From: an uncultured Lachnospiraceae bacterium
GTDB taxonomy: Bacteria; Bacillota; Clostridia; Lachnospirales; Lachnospiraceae
Assembly: GCA_910589635.1 (NCBI GenBank)
Contig: CAJUTD010000128.1
Location: forward strand, 1-5,404
DNA length: 5,404 bases
Direction of reading: 5' to 3'
The position numbers and the translations under genes were made by a program. Below are positions 1 to 5,353 of this stretch, piece after piece. The notes beneath the pieces are model-generated. The model was not told the DNA's origin, made no database searches, and saw only the letters and a list, made by a program, of their open reading frames with translations. The first letter of the stretch is position 1. Every line of letters starts with the position of its first letter.

Positions 1-19
1 TGGGAAGCTAGCTTCCCAA
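1..19 (-). terminator. Perfect hairpin at the window edge, probable terminator of the minus-strand RNA
   Basis: Bases 1-18 form a perfect 18-bp palindrome, TGGGAAGCT/AGCTTCCCA, able to fold as a 7-bp stem with a CTAG loop. On the minus strand it follows the structured RNA, and any U-tract would lie beyond position 1, outside the window. On the plus strand it is followed by AGATAATTTTT, where the T run is displaced by six bases, so it could also end a plus-strand transcript entering from the left. Direction and function are inferred. Confidence 0.45.
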
Positions 20-135
20 GATAATTTTTGTGCATTCTGTCTTTGCCGCATGAGCAACAAGACCTTTTGAACGAGTAAATATATTAGTGCGACAGCCCCA
101 ACCTATGCGCACTTTGGCGCGTCAGGGCTTCTAAT
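1..135 (-). ncRNA. Probable small RNA or regulatory leader, cut by the window edge
   Basis: A structured, non-coding stretch lies downstream of a good minus-strand promoter (141-169) and ends in a strong hairpin at 1-18. Reading the minus strand, a first hairpin pairs AGCCC (129-125) with GGGCT (98-94) and, inside it, GCGC (120-117) with GCGC (110-107). A second hairpin pairs GTCTT GTTGC (63-54) with GCGGC A AAGAC (49-39), with a TCAT loop and one bulged A. Bases near the 5' end (GCATT, 137-133) can also pair with AATGC (36-32), closing the whole structure, although the predicted start may lie just inside this stem. The sequence does not match any riboswitch core I recognise (TPP, FMN, SAM, lysine, glycine, purine, c-di-GMP, T-box), nor tmRNA, RNase P or SRP RNA. 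It could be a free-standing small RNA, perhaps a divergent 6S-type RNA, or an attenuator leader of a gene left of the window. Identity is unresolved. Confidence 0.45.
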
Positions 136-140
136 GCGAT

Positions 141-169
141 ATTATACCATACCCCTGGCTGTTTTACAA
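141..169 (-). promoter_or_regulatory. Extended -10 sigma-A promoter for the left-edge RNA
   Basis: On the minus strand the -10 is a perfect TATAAT (146-141) preceded by TGG, giving an extended -10 (TGnTATAAT). The -35 is TTGTAA (169-164), 4 of 6 matches to consensus, at an optimal 17-bp spacing. Transcription would begin near 134-135 and run leftwards into the structured RNA. The promoter faces away from the hsp20 promoter. Confidence 0.6.
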
Positions 170-250
170 ATACTGAACATAAAATATCTATGATTGGATA
201 TAATAACAGAATCACAGACTGCCTACATGGACTTCCCTTTATAGCCTGAC

Positions 251-276
251 ATTTCACACAATTTTCACACAATTTT
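251..276. repeat. Short tandem repeat, ATTT(T)CACACA x2 plus a partial third copy
   Basis: The units ATTTCACACA (251-260) and ATTTTCACACA (261-271) are followed by ATTTT (272-276), running directly into the CIRCE left arm. The array lies just upstream of the hsp20 -35. It could be an activator or UP-type contact site or a chance low-complexity run; no function can be assigned. Confidence 0.4.
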
Positions 277-301
277 AGCACTCACCTATTGACAGTGCTA
301 A
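275..301 (+). promoter_or_regulatory. CIRCE operator (HrcA binding site)
   Basis: The left arm TTAGCACTC (275-283) is a perfect match to the CIRCE consensus. The spacer is exactly 9 nt and the right arm is CAGTGCTAA (293-301), differing from consensus GAGTGCTAA only at the first base. CIRCE is the known operator of the heat-labile repressor HrcA in Firmicutes. It overlaps the -35 of the hsp20 promoter, so bound HrcA would block RNA polymerase. The arrangement predicts repression at normal temperature and induction on heat or protein-folding stress. Confidence 0.93.
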
Positions 302-317
302 CAATCCGTGGTATAAC
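289..317 (+). promoter_or_regulatory. Sigma-A promoter of hsp20
   Basis: A perfect -35 TTGACA (289-294) and a -10 TATAAC (312-317, 5 of 6) are separated by 17 bp. Predicted transcription start is near 324, giving a 5' leader of roughly 70 nt. The -35 lies inside CIRCE, spanning the spacer and the first two bases of its right arm. Confidence 0.85.
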
Positions 318-396
318 GATAATAACAAAAGGAACGGAAACACCATCCAGACCTTTTAAACCAACAAAAATATCTATAAAAAAGGAGCGATGATTT

Positions 397-819
397 ATGT
401 TAATGCCAAGTATTTTTACAAAAGATTTGTTTGATGATTTCTTTGAGCCCCGCTATCATGGTTATGACCGCAATCAGGCTCTGATGAGGACGGATGTGAA
501 AGAAACAGGACAGGGATATGAACTTTCCATGGATCTGCCCGGCGTAAAAAAGGAAGACCTGAGAGCCGAGTTAAACGACGGCTACTTAACCATCAGTGCA
601 ACGTCCAGACAAAATAATGACGAAAAAGACTCGGAAGGAAAATATATCCGCCGTGAGCGTTATTACGGAACTTTCAACCGCAGCTTTTTTGTTGGGGAGA
701 ATGTAACCCAGGATGAGATAAAAGCAAGATTTGAGAACGGAATACTCTCGTTACAGATTCCAAAGAAGGAACCGGCAAAACAGGTTGATGAAAAGAAATA
801 TATCGCAATCGAAGGATAA
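397..819 (+). CDS. Small heat shock protein, Hsp20/alpha-crystallin family
   Basis: An ATP-independent holdase chaperone of 140 aa that keeps unfolding cytoplasmic proteins soluble for later refolding by DnaK and ClpB-type machines. The alpha-crystallin domain spans about residues 29-123, with the DLPGV segment (46-50) typical of bacterial Hsp20s and the diagnostic A-x-x-x-N-G-I-L motif at 110-117. The short tail ends in the IAI motif (136-138), the IxI element that docks into a neighbouring subunit during oligomer assembly. Length and architecture are complete. The start is ATG 397, with AAGGAG at 382-387 nine bases upstream; an in-frame ATG at 403 (residue 3) is less well spaced. The gene is monocistronic, driven by a CIRCE-overlapped promoter, so HrcA control is expected. 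The family is certain; Clostridia often carry several paralogues, so no specific symbol is given. Confidence 0.97.
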   Translation: MLMPSIFTKDLFDDFFEPRYHGYDRNQALMRTDVKETGQGYELSMDLPGVKKEDLRAELNDGYLTISATSRQNNDEKDSEGKYIRRERYYGTFNRSFFVGENVTQDEIKARFENGILSLQIPKKEPAKQVDEKKYIAIEG

Positions 820-834
820 CTCCCCCTTTAAAGA

Positions 835-870
835 CGGGGCCAGCCGCAAATTTTATGGCGGCTGGTCCTG
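835..870. terminator. Strong hairpin between convergent genes, possible bidirectional terminator
   Basis: A 13-bp stem pairs 835-847 with 858-870; its core CCAGCCGC/GCGGCTGG is perfect and two outer pairs are G-U when read as plus-strand RNA. The loop is 10 nt. It begins 15 nt after the hsp20 stop. The plus-strand tail is TAAAACTCCC and the minus-strand tail is TCTTTAAAGG, so neither side has a classical U-tract. It most likely ends hsp20 transcription and backs up the LRR gene from the other side, but efficiency is uncertain. Confidence 0.5.
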
Positions 871-886
871 TAAAACTCCCTGCAGC

Positions 887-939
887 GCCGCTTCCTGCGG
901 CACATAATTACATATTACAGCAACCCATAAGACTGCTGT
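887..939. other. Two further small hairpins in the convergent intergenic gap
   Basis: GCCGC (887-891) pairs with GCGGC (897-901) around a TTCCT loop, and ACAGCA (917-922) pairs with TGCTGT (934-939) around an 11-nt loop. The second lies just beyond the stop of the minus-strand LRR gene. Neither is followed by a clear T run on the minus strand, so a terminator role is weak. No coding potential is seen in 820-946. Confidence 0.3.
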
Positions 940-946
940 TGCATCA

Positions 947-2467
947 TTATTTTTTAATCTTGCCGCTTAATTTTTCCTTACTCCACGCGCCATAAATCTT
1001 CTGTGTCTTCTTGTTTATCTTAGCAGTCTTATACGCACGGATTTTTACATAATACTTCTTGCCCTTAGTGAGATTCTTCAACACCGCCGTCGTCGTTTTA
1101 TTATTCTTAACGGTAACGTTCTTTGTTGTCTTTGCATTCTTAAACTTCTTGTCCGTGCTATAACAAATTTGATAACCTGTCGCCCTTGTGTCTTTCTTCC
1201 AGCTTACCTTTAATTTCTTTCCCTTTAATGTCTGTACTGACTTCAAACTTTCTTTTGCCGGGCTGGCCTTAACCAAAATCTCCGCCGTTGCTTTCTTATA
1301 TTGGGCTGTCTCTGCCGCGGTTACCTTAATTTTTGTGGCGCCTGTCCCCTTGATGGTTACCGTTCCGTTTTTGCTCACAGATACGACCTTCTTGTCATAA
1401 CCGGAATAGCTCAGTTTGCCATTTCCCTTTTGCAATTTCACGTTCAGCTTGAACGGCTTACTGCCATATGCCTTACTGTAAGTCTTGGTAACCTTCAGCG
1501 TCTGGGCTGTTTTCGTAACAGGTTTTTCCGGCTGCTGCGGCTTACCCGTGGAGAATGGAATCTCATAATCCTTGGCATACGTCTCCGCATACGAGCCCGC
1601 CTTGCCGTAAATTGTCAGGTTCACACTACCCACAAATACAAAAGAATCAATATGCTTCACACTTTCCGGAATGAATACGCTTGTCAAATTTAAACAAGAC
1701 TGGAACGCTGCACACTTAATACTAGTTACACCTTCCGGGATATTGACGCTTATAAGCTCATCGCAATTGGAGAGCGCACCTTCGGCAATCTGCGTCACGG
1801 TTGTGGGAATATTTATGCTTCCTTGCGGCTGCGGCACAACAGCAATCAAGCTGCCATTGTTCTTATTTCGCAAAACTCCATCCTCAAATACAAAATTAGG
1901 ATTAGCGGCGTCTACCTTCACTGACGTAAGCCCGATGCATCCGCTAATATCATATGCCGAAATATATTCCACATTTGCTCCGATATTCAACACGCCTGAT
2001 TTTTTAAAGGGGTAATAATACAGCCGTGTCTTATCCTTGTTGTACAAGATTCCGTCTTCCGATGCTAAATACGGATTCTGGCTGTCTACAATTATCTCTT
2101 CCAACTCATAGGCGCCCCTAAAATCACCAGGAGTGCCCTCATACTGATGTATCTCTTTTACGCTTGCCGGAATAGTGATACTCGTTACATTGCTTCCATT
2201 AAATGCATTTTGTAAAATTCTGGTTACCCCATCCGGAACCACCACCTTCCTGGCATTCCCGGTATATTTAACTAATGTGCAACGTCCCAATTCTTCCAGA
2301 AGCTCGAACCCGTCTGCATCTGCTTCCCGATTCTCCCCGTACATTTCCACTCCCTGCTCCGCGGTTTCTCCCTCTGCATAAGCTGTAACGCTTCCTGCCG
2401 GTACTCCCGACACACACACTGCAGCAGCCAACAATAACGCTGCCAAACGTTTTTTCCTTTCTGACAT
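947..2467 (-). CDS. Secreted BspA-type leucine-rich repeat protein with Ig-like and fibronectin III domains
   Basis: A 506-aa exported protein, probably surface-associated and adhesive; the function is inferred from domain type only. Residues 1-31 form a signal peptide: basic MSERKKR, a hydrophobic core, and a likely cleavage after AYA (29-31). Residues about 75-305 are LRR_5/BspA-like repeats with recurring I-P-x-x-V-x-x-I turns, and two insert-type units, NPYLASEDGILYNK (131-144) and NPNFVFEDGVLRNK (189-202). The block closes with the GKAGSYAETYAKDYEIPF cap (288-305). A proline-rich linker (about 309-318) leads to a bacterial Ig-like domain (about 321-402, VVSVSKNGTVTIKGTG). A lysine-rich fibronectin type III domain follows (about 405-503), ending in YGAWSKEKLSGKIKK. 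There is no LPxTG, lipobox or C-terminal membrane helix, so it is either released or held by its very basic C-terminus. Start ATG 2467 has AGGAGG 8 nt upstream; an out-of-frame ATG at 2472 sits too close to that site. Confidence 0.92.
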   Translation of the reverse strand: MSERKKRLAALLLAAAVCVSGVPAGSVTAYAEGETAEQGVEMYGENREADADGFELLEELGRCTLVKYTGNARKVVVPDGVTRILQNAFNGSNVTSITIPASVKEIHQYEGTPGDFRGAYELEEIIVDSQNPYLASEDGILYNKDKTRLYYYPFKKSGVLNIGANVEYISAYDISGCIGLTSVKVDAANPNFVFEDGVLRNKNNGSLIAVVPQPQGSINIPTTVTQIAEGALSNCDELISVNIPEGVTSIKCAAFQSCLNLTSVFIPESVKHIDSFVFVGSVNLTIYGKAGSYAETYAKDYEIPFSTGKPQQPEKPVTKTAQTLKVTKTYSKAYGSKPFKLNVKLQKGNGKLSYSGYDKKVVSVSKNGTVTIKGTGATKIKVTAAETAQYKKATAEILVKASPAKESLKSVQTLKGKKLKVSWKKDTRATGYQICYSTDKKFKNAKTTKNVTVKNNKTTTAVLKNLTKGKKYYVKIRAYKTAKINKKTQKIYGAWSKEKLSGKIKK

Positions 2468-2475
2468 TTCATGTT

Positions 2476-2481
2476 CCTCCT
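2476..2481 (-). promoter_or_regulatory. Ribosome binding site of the LRR gene, decides between two ATGs
   Basis: AGGAGG at 2481-2476 lies 8 nt before ATG 2467 but only 3 nt before a second, out-of-frame ATG at 2472. Spacing therefore picks 2467, which opens the long frame with a signal peptide. Confidence 0.85.
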
Positions 2482-2578
2482 TTTTTATTTATGTTTTCTC
2501 TCTACTACTAAGAGCAGATACGTCTTGCGCCTCATTATCTATAACTCTTCTCCTTCTCTCATTTTACAACCTCGAATT

Positions 2579-2607
2579 ATTATAACATGTCAAAAATATT
2601 TTTTCAA
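2579..2607 (-). promoter_or_regulatory. Extended -10 promoter of the LRR gene
   Basis: On the minus strand the -35 is TTGAAA (2607-2602, 5 of 6), the spacer is 17 bp and the -10 is a perfect TATAAT (2584-2579) preceded by TGT, an extended -10. The surrounding A/T tracts resemble an UP element. Transcription should start near 2572, leaving a leader of about 105 nt. A perfect TTGACA also occurs at 2595-2590 but has no good -10 at the right distance. Confidence 0.7.
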
Positions 2608-2657
2608 AAAAATATCATTTTAGATTATGCCAGCAACTTATAAACAACATCTAAAAT
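2596..2657. repeat. Two AT-rich inverted repeats at and above the LRR promoter
   Basis: A 9-bp inverted repeat, ATATTTTTT (2596-2604) and AAAAAATAT (2607-2615), straddles the -35. Upstream, ATTTTAGAT (2617-2625) is the exact reverse complement of ATCTAAAAT (2649-2657), 23 bp apart. Such sites could bind a dimeric regulator, but AT-rich sequence produces these by chance more easily than mixed sequence does. An 11-bp near-palindrome, ATTGA-A-TCAAT, follows at 2684-2694. Apart from these, the promoter and the terminator, the gap 2468-2792 holds no convincing gene. Confidence 0.35.
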
Positions 2658-2721
2658 ATGCACGATGAGGAAAGAAGTGGTATATTGAATCAATTTGTAA
2701 GAGACCGAATTACACAATTAT

Positions 2722-2777
2722 AAAAATAGAAACCCATACGACTCAGATTGATTTGAATCGAATGGGTTTCTATTTTT
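2722..2777 (-). terminator. Intrinsic terminator of the amidohydrolase-symporter operon
   Basis: AAAAATAGAAACCCAT (2722-2737) and ATGGGTTTCTATTTTT (2762-2777) are perfect 16-bp complements around a 24-nt loop. On the minus strand the stem begins 15 nt after the symporter stop and its descending arm ends in TATTTTT followed by ATAATT, supplying the U-tract. It is symmetrical and would also stop plus-strand transcription. The loop is longer than usual and can form a small inner GATT/AATC pairing. Confidence 0.88.
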
Positions 2778-2792
2778 GATACTTAATGACAA

Positions 2793-4337
2793 TTATTTCC
2801 TTTTAGGCAGCGCCGTCTTCTGGTCTACCGTTACCTGTTCCTCCAGGCAGACAAAGATTTCATCAACTTCTTTCTTTGCCATCTTAGGCGTCAATAGGCT
2901 GACAACAGGCACAACAATCAATCCGGCAACCATAGCGATTGCCCCTGCGTTAATCGGAGACGCTATGTAGGAAAAGAACATATTGGACACGGTAATGCCG
3001 ATTCCACAGGCAAAACTTGCCCACACTGCCGCCTTTGTCACACCTTTCCAGTACAAGCCGTACAGAAACGGCGCCAGGAATGCGCCAGCCAGCGCGCCCC
3101 AGGAAATGCCCATCAGCTGCGCGATAAACTGAGCAATAGATTTGGGCGGGAAGAGCGCCAATACGACGGAGCACACAATAAAGAATACCAGCAGAATTCT
3201 CATGTATAAAATCTGCTTCTTTTCACTCATATTTTTTACAATATTGTCTTTCAAAAAGTCCAGTGTCAGCGTGGAACTTGAAGTCAGTACCAGAGAAGAC
3301 AACGTAGACATGGACGCTGACAATACCAGCACAATCACGATGCCCACCAGAATATCCGGCAATGTGGACAACATGGACGGGATAATGGCATCAAAGATAA
3401 CGCTTCCATCTTCCTTATGGATTGCCGCCGTATCAAACAACCGCCCAAAACCGCCCAAGAAATAACAGCCGCCGGAAACAACAATCGCAAAGACCGTTGA
3501 GATGATTGTCCCTGACTGCACTGATTTCTCATCTTTAATCGTATAAAATTTATGTATCATTTGCGGCAGGCCCCAGGTTCCCAGGGAAGTCAAAATAATA
3601 ACGCCCAAAAGATTTAAGGGGTCGGGTCCGAAGAAAGACGTAAACGCACCTTTCTGCCCCATCGTCACCGCTACATCGCTCTCCAACTCAGCAAGGGATT
3701 TCACCGCATTGAGAAAACCGCCCTGCCCATTTAAAACAGCCGCAATAACCGCCACGATTCCGCCCAGCATAACGATACCCTGAATAAAATCATTGATTGC
3801 CGTGGCCATATAGCCGCCGAGAATCACATACACACAAGTCAAAACCGCCATCACAATTACACAGACCTCATAAGGGATATCAAAAGCCATACCAAATAAA
3901 CGGGAAAGGCCATTGTACACTGACGCGGTATATGGAATCAGGAATACAAAGGCAATCGCAGACGCTGCAATCCTCAACGCCTTACTGTTATAACGCTTTC
4001 CAAAATAATCCGGCATAGTCGTCGCTGACAGATGATTGCTCATGATCCTGGTACGCCTGCCCAGCACTACCCAGGCCAGCAGCGAACCAATCACTGCATT
4101 TCCAATACCAATCCAAGTAGATGCAAGACCGTATTTGTATCCAAACTGCCCGGCATACCCGACAAACACAACCGCTGAGAAGTAAGACGTTCCATAAGCA
4201 AATGCCGTCAGCCATGGCCCTACGCTTCTGCCTCCCAACACGAAATCATCTACATTGGTGGCATGTTTGCGCGAATACAGCCCCACACCAACCATCACTG
4301 CAAAAAACAAGACTAAAAAAATAATTTTCACTAACAC
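2793..4337 (-). CDS. Sodium:solute symporter family (SSS) transporter
   Basis: A 514-aa inner-membrane secondary transporter that uses the sodium gradient to import a small solute. About 13 hydrophobic segments are visible, from residues 4-20 to 464-484, fitting the SSS fold (PutP, PanF, vSGLT relatives). Family landmarks are LGGRSVGPWLTAFAYGTSY (34-52), GGYMATAINDFIQG (174-187, with the NDxxQG form also found in PanF), GLPQMIHKFYTIKD (256-269), and SASMSTLSS (340-348). S344-T345 in the last motif match, from memory, the sodium-site serine/threonine of PutP. The substrate cannot be fixed: the PanF-like motif hints at a carboxylate or amide-bearing compound. Start is GTG 4337 with AGGAGG at 4350-4345, 7 nt upstream; another in-frame GTG occurs at codon 3. 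Its first 7 bases overlap the end of the amidohydrolase gene, pointing to translational coupling. A terminator follows directly. Confidence 0.95.
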   Translation of the reverse strand: MLVKIIFLVLFFAVMVGVGLYSRKHATNVDDFVLGGRSVGPWLTAFAYGTSYFSAVVFVGYAGQFGYKYGLASTWIGIGNAVIGSLLAWVVLGRRTRIMSNHLSATTMPDYFGKRYNSKALRIAASAIAFVFLIPYTASVYNGLSRLFGMAFDIPYEVCVIVMAVLTCVYVILGGYMATAINDFIQGIVMLGGIVAVIAAVLNGQGGFLNAVKSLAELESDVAVTMGQKGAFTSFFGPDPLNLLGVIILTSLGTWGLPQMIHKFYTIKDEKSVQSGTIISTVFAIVVSGGCYFLGGFGRLFDTAAIHKEDGSVIFDAIIPSMLSTLPDILVGIVIVLVLSASMSTLSSLVLTSSSTLTLDFLKDNIVKNMSEKKQILYMRILLVFFIVCSVVLALFPPKSIAQFIAQLMGISWGALAGAFLAPFLYGLYWKGVTKAAVWASFACGIGITVSNMFFSYIASPINAGAIAMVAGLIVVPVVSLLTPKMAKKEVDEIFVCLEEQVTVDQKTALPKRK

Positions 4338-4350
4338 GTTTTCTCCTCCT
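4331..4350 (-). other. Stop/start overlap with embedded ribosome binding site
   Basis: The symporter AGGAGG (4350-4345) lies within the last codons of the amidohydrolase, and the sequence GTGTTAG (4337-4331) contains both the symporter start GTG and, in another frame, the amidohydrolase stop TAG. The layout allows terminating ribosomes to restart on the symporter, keeping the two products in proportion. Confidence 0.9.
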
Positions 4351-5176
4351 TGTCCGACAAATCTGTAAAAGCCTGTTCTATCAGCTTCCCAGCATTCTGC
4401 CCTAGTATTTTGTCTAAATCTTTTCTTTCAATGGCGAGGCTCCTGAGAAATTCTAAGGATTCCTTTTGTCCGCTCCACGGGCTGTCCGTTGCGAACAAAA
4501 TCCGTTCCGCGCCATGTTTTTCCAAAATGTTCAGAAAAACTTCATCCTTGATATAGCCGGCGGTAAACGCGGTGTCCAGCCAGACATCTTTCCCCGCCAG
4601 CAATTCCTCTACTTCCTCCCACATATCAAAGCTGCCGTAATGCGCAAGAACTAGATTCTTAGGCGACACTTCTTTTATAACCCGGCGGATTTGCCGCGGT
4701 GTACAGCGCACATTGTCCGGGAAACCAACGTCTACTCCGGCATGGACAACGCTCACAAGTCCAAGTTCCGAGGCATAATCGAGAATCCGCATATACTTGA
4801 TATCATCAAAATGGGTATCCTGGTAATCTGGATGGAGCTTGATGCCCAATAAACCCAACTCCTTGATTGTGCGAAGCTCCCCTTTGTAATCCGCAGAATC
4901 TGGGTGAAGACCCCCGAAAGACCATAGACGCGTCCGCTTATCTTGATACTTCTCGTTTAACTGCGCCGCAAAATCGTTAATCGTATGAAACTGCTCCGGC
5001 CTCGTAACCACCGGCAGGACTACCGACACGTCCACGCCAGCCGCCTCCATGGAACGTATCAATCCTTCTTCCGTGCCATCACCAAATGCTTTAATATGCG
5101 CTTTCTCCTCCAAATATGTAATTGTCTTCCCTGCTATTTTCTCAGGAAAAATATGTGTATGAAAATCTACAACCAT
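4331..5176 (-). CDS. Amidohydrolase family metal-dependent hydrolase (Amidohydro_2 type)
   Basis: A 281-aa cytoplasmic TIM-barrel enzyme of the Amidohydro_2 group, whose members hydrolyse or decarboxylate small cyclic and acidic compounds; the substrate here is unknown. Visible metal and active-site motifs, in family order, are DFHTHIFP with H6 and H8, GLHPD (89-93), GIKLHPD with K113 and H115, VVHAG with H145, LAHYG with H179, and ATDSPWS with D231. All expected residues are present, so it should be active. Length is normal. Two starts are possible: GTG 5185 would give three extra residues but overlaps the GAGG site at 5188-5185, whereas ATG 5176 sits 8 nt after it and opens directly on the barrel's first strand, so ATG 5176 is chosen. 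It is the first gene of an operon; its TAG stop (4333-4331) lies inside the start of the downstream symporter gene. Pairing suggests import followed by catabolism of the same solute. Confidence 0.93.
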   Translation of the reverse strand: MVVDFHTHIFPEKIAGKTITYLEEKAHIKAFGDGTEEGLIRSMEAAGVDVSVVLPVVTRPEQFHTINDFAAQLNEKYQDKRTRLWSFGGLHPDSADYKGELRTIKELGLLGIKLHPDYQDTHFDDIKYMRILDYASELGLVSVVHAGVDVGFPDNVRCTPRQIRRVIKEVSPKNLVLAHYGSFDMWEEVEELLAGKDVWLDTAFTAGYIKDEVFLNILEKHGAERILFATDSPWSGQKESLEFLRSLAIERKDLDKILGQNAGKLIEQAFTDLSDKEEKTC

Positions 5177-5261
5177 CCTGCACACCTCGATTGAATATTT
5201 GCCATAATGTTTATCTATTCCTGCGCGTTTCCTTTTCCATCCTTTGTTTTATTTAATTTAT

Positions 5262-5290
5262 ACTTTATCACTTTAAAGCGACAGTGTCAT
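5262..5290 (-). promoter_or_regulatory. Candidate promoter of the amidohydrolase-symporter operon
   Basis: On the minus strand ATGACA (5290-5285, 5 of 6 to the -35) is followed after 17 bp by TAAAGT (5267-5262, 4 of 6 to the -10). A better -10, TATAAA, lies at 5263-5258 but lacks a good -35. The 9-bp palindrome GACACTGTC (minus strand, 5288-5280) overlaps the -35 and could be an operator half. The leader would be about 80 nt. No catabolite-response or T-box-like element was seen in it. Confidence 0.35.
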
Positions 5291-5298
5291 TTTGCCTG

Positions 5299-5326
5299 AA
5301 AAAAGAATCTCGGCTACGAGATTCTT
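5299..5326 (-). terminator. Intrinsic terminator after tRNA-Gly
   Basis: On the minus strand AAGAATCTCG (5326-5317) and CGAGATTCTT (5312-5303) form a perfect 10-bp stem with a TAGC loop, followed by TTTT (5302-5299). Counting the stem end, six T in a row precede CAGG. It starts 27 nt after the tRNA 3' end and separates tRNA transcription from the amidohydrolase operon. Confidence 0.93.
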
Positions 5327-5353
5327 AGTACCCTCATATCAGGGCAAAGAAAA

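Noticed and set aside
251..276. CACACA tandem units as a CRISPR-like or transposon repeat
   Set aside because: Units are only 10-11 bp with no spacers, no inverted ends and no target duplication.
84..281. Minus-strand 65-codon frame at the left
   Set aside because: It begins with GTG inside the CIRCE left arm, has no ribosome site, crosses the divergent promoter and overlaps the structured RNA. It looks like a chance frame.
1188..2381. Several plus-strand frames opposite the LRR gene
   Set aside because: They are antisense shadows of a gene with clear signal peptide and domain content, and they show no recognisable protein features.
2590..2595. Perfect TTGACA on the minus strand as the LRR -35
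   Set aside because: At 16-18 bp spacing the downstream hexamers match the -10 poorly; the overlapping TTGAAA/TATAAT pair is much better.
2776..4324. Frames on both strands within the symporter gene
   Set aside because: All lie inside a full-length, well-conserved transporter frame and lack their own ribosome sites or family features.
4350..5194. Plus-strand frames opposite the amidohydrolase
   Set aside because: Antisense shadows; the minus-strand frame carries every expected catalytic motif.
5211..5240. Nine-codon ORF (MEKETRRNR) ahead of the amidohydrolase
   Set aside because: Too short, with an AAAGG directly abutting the ATG; no run of regulatory codons or attenuator hairpin follows.
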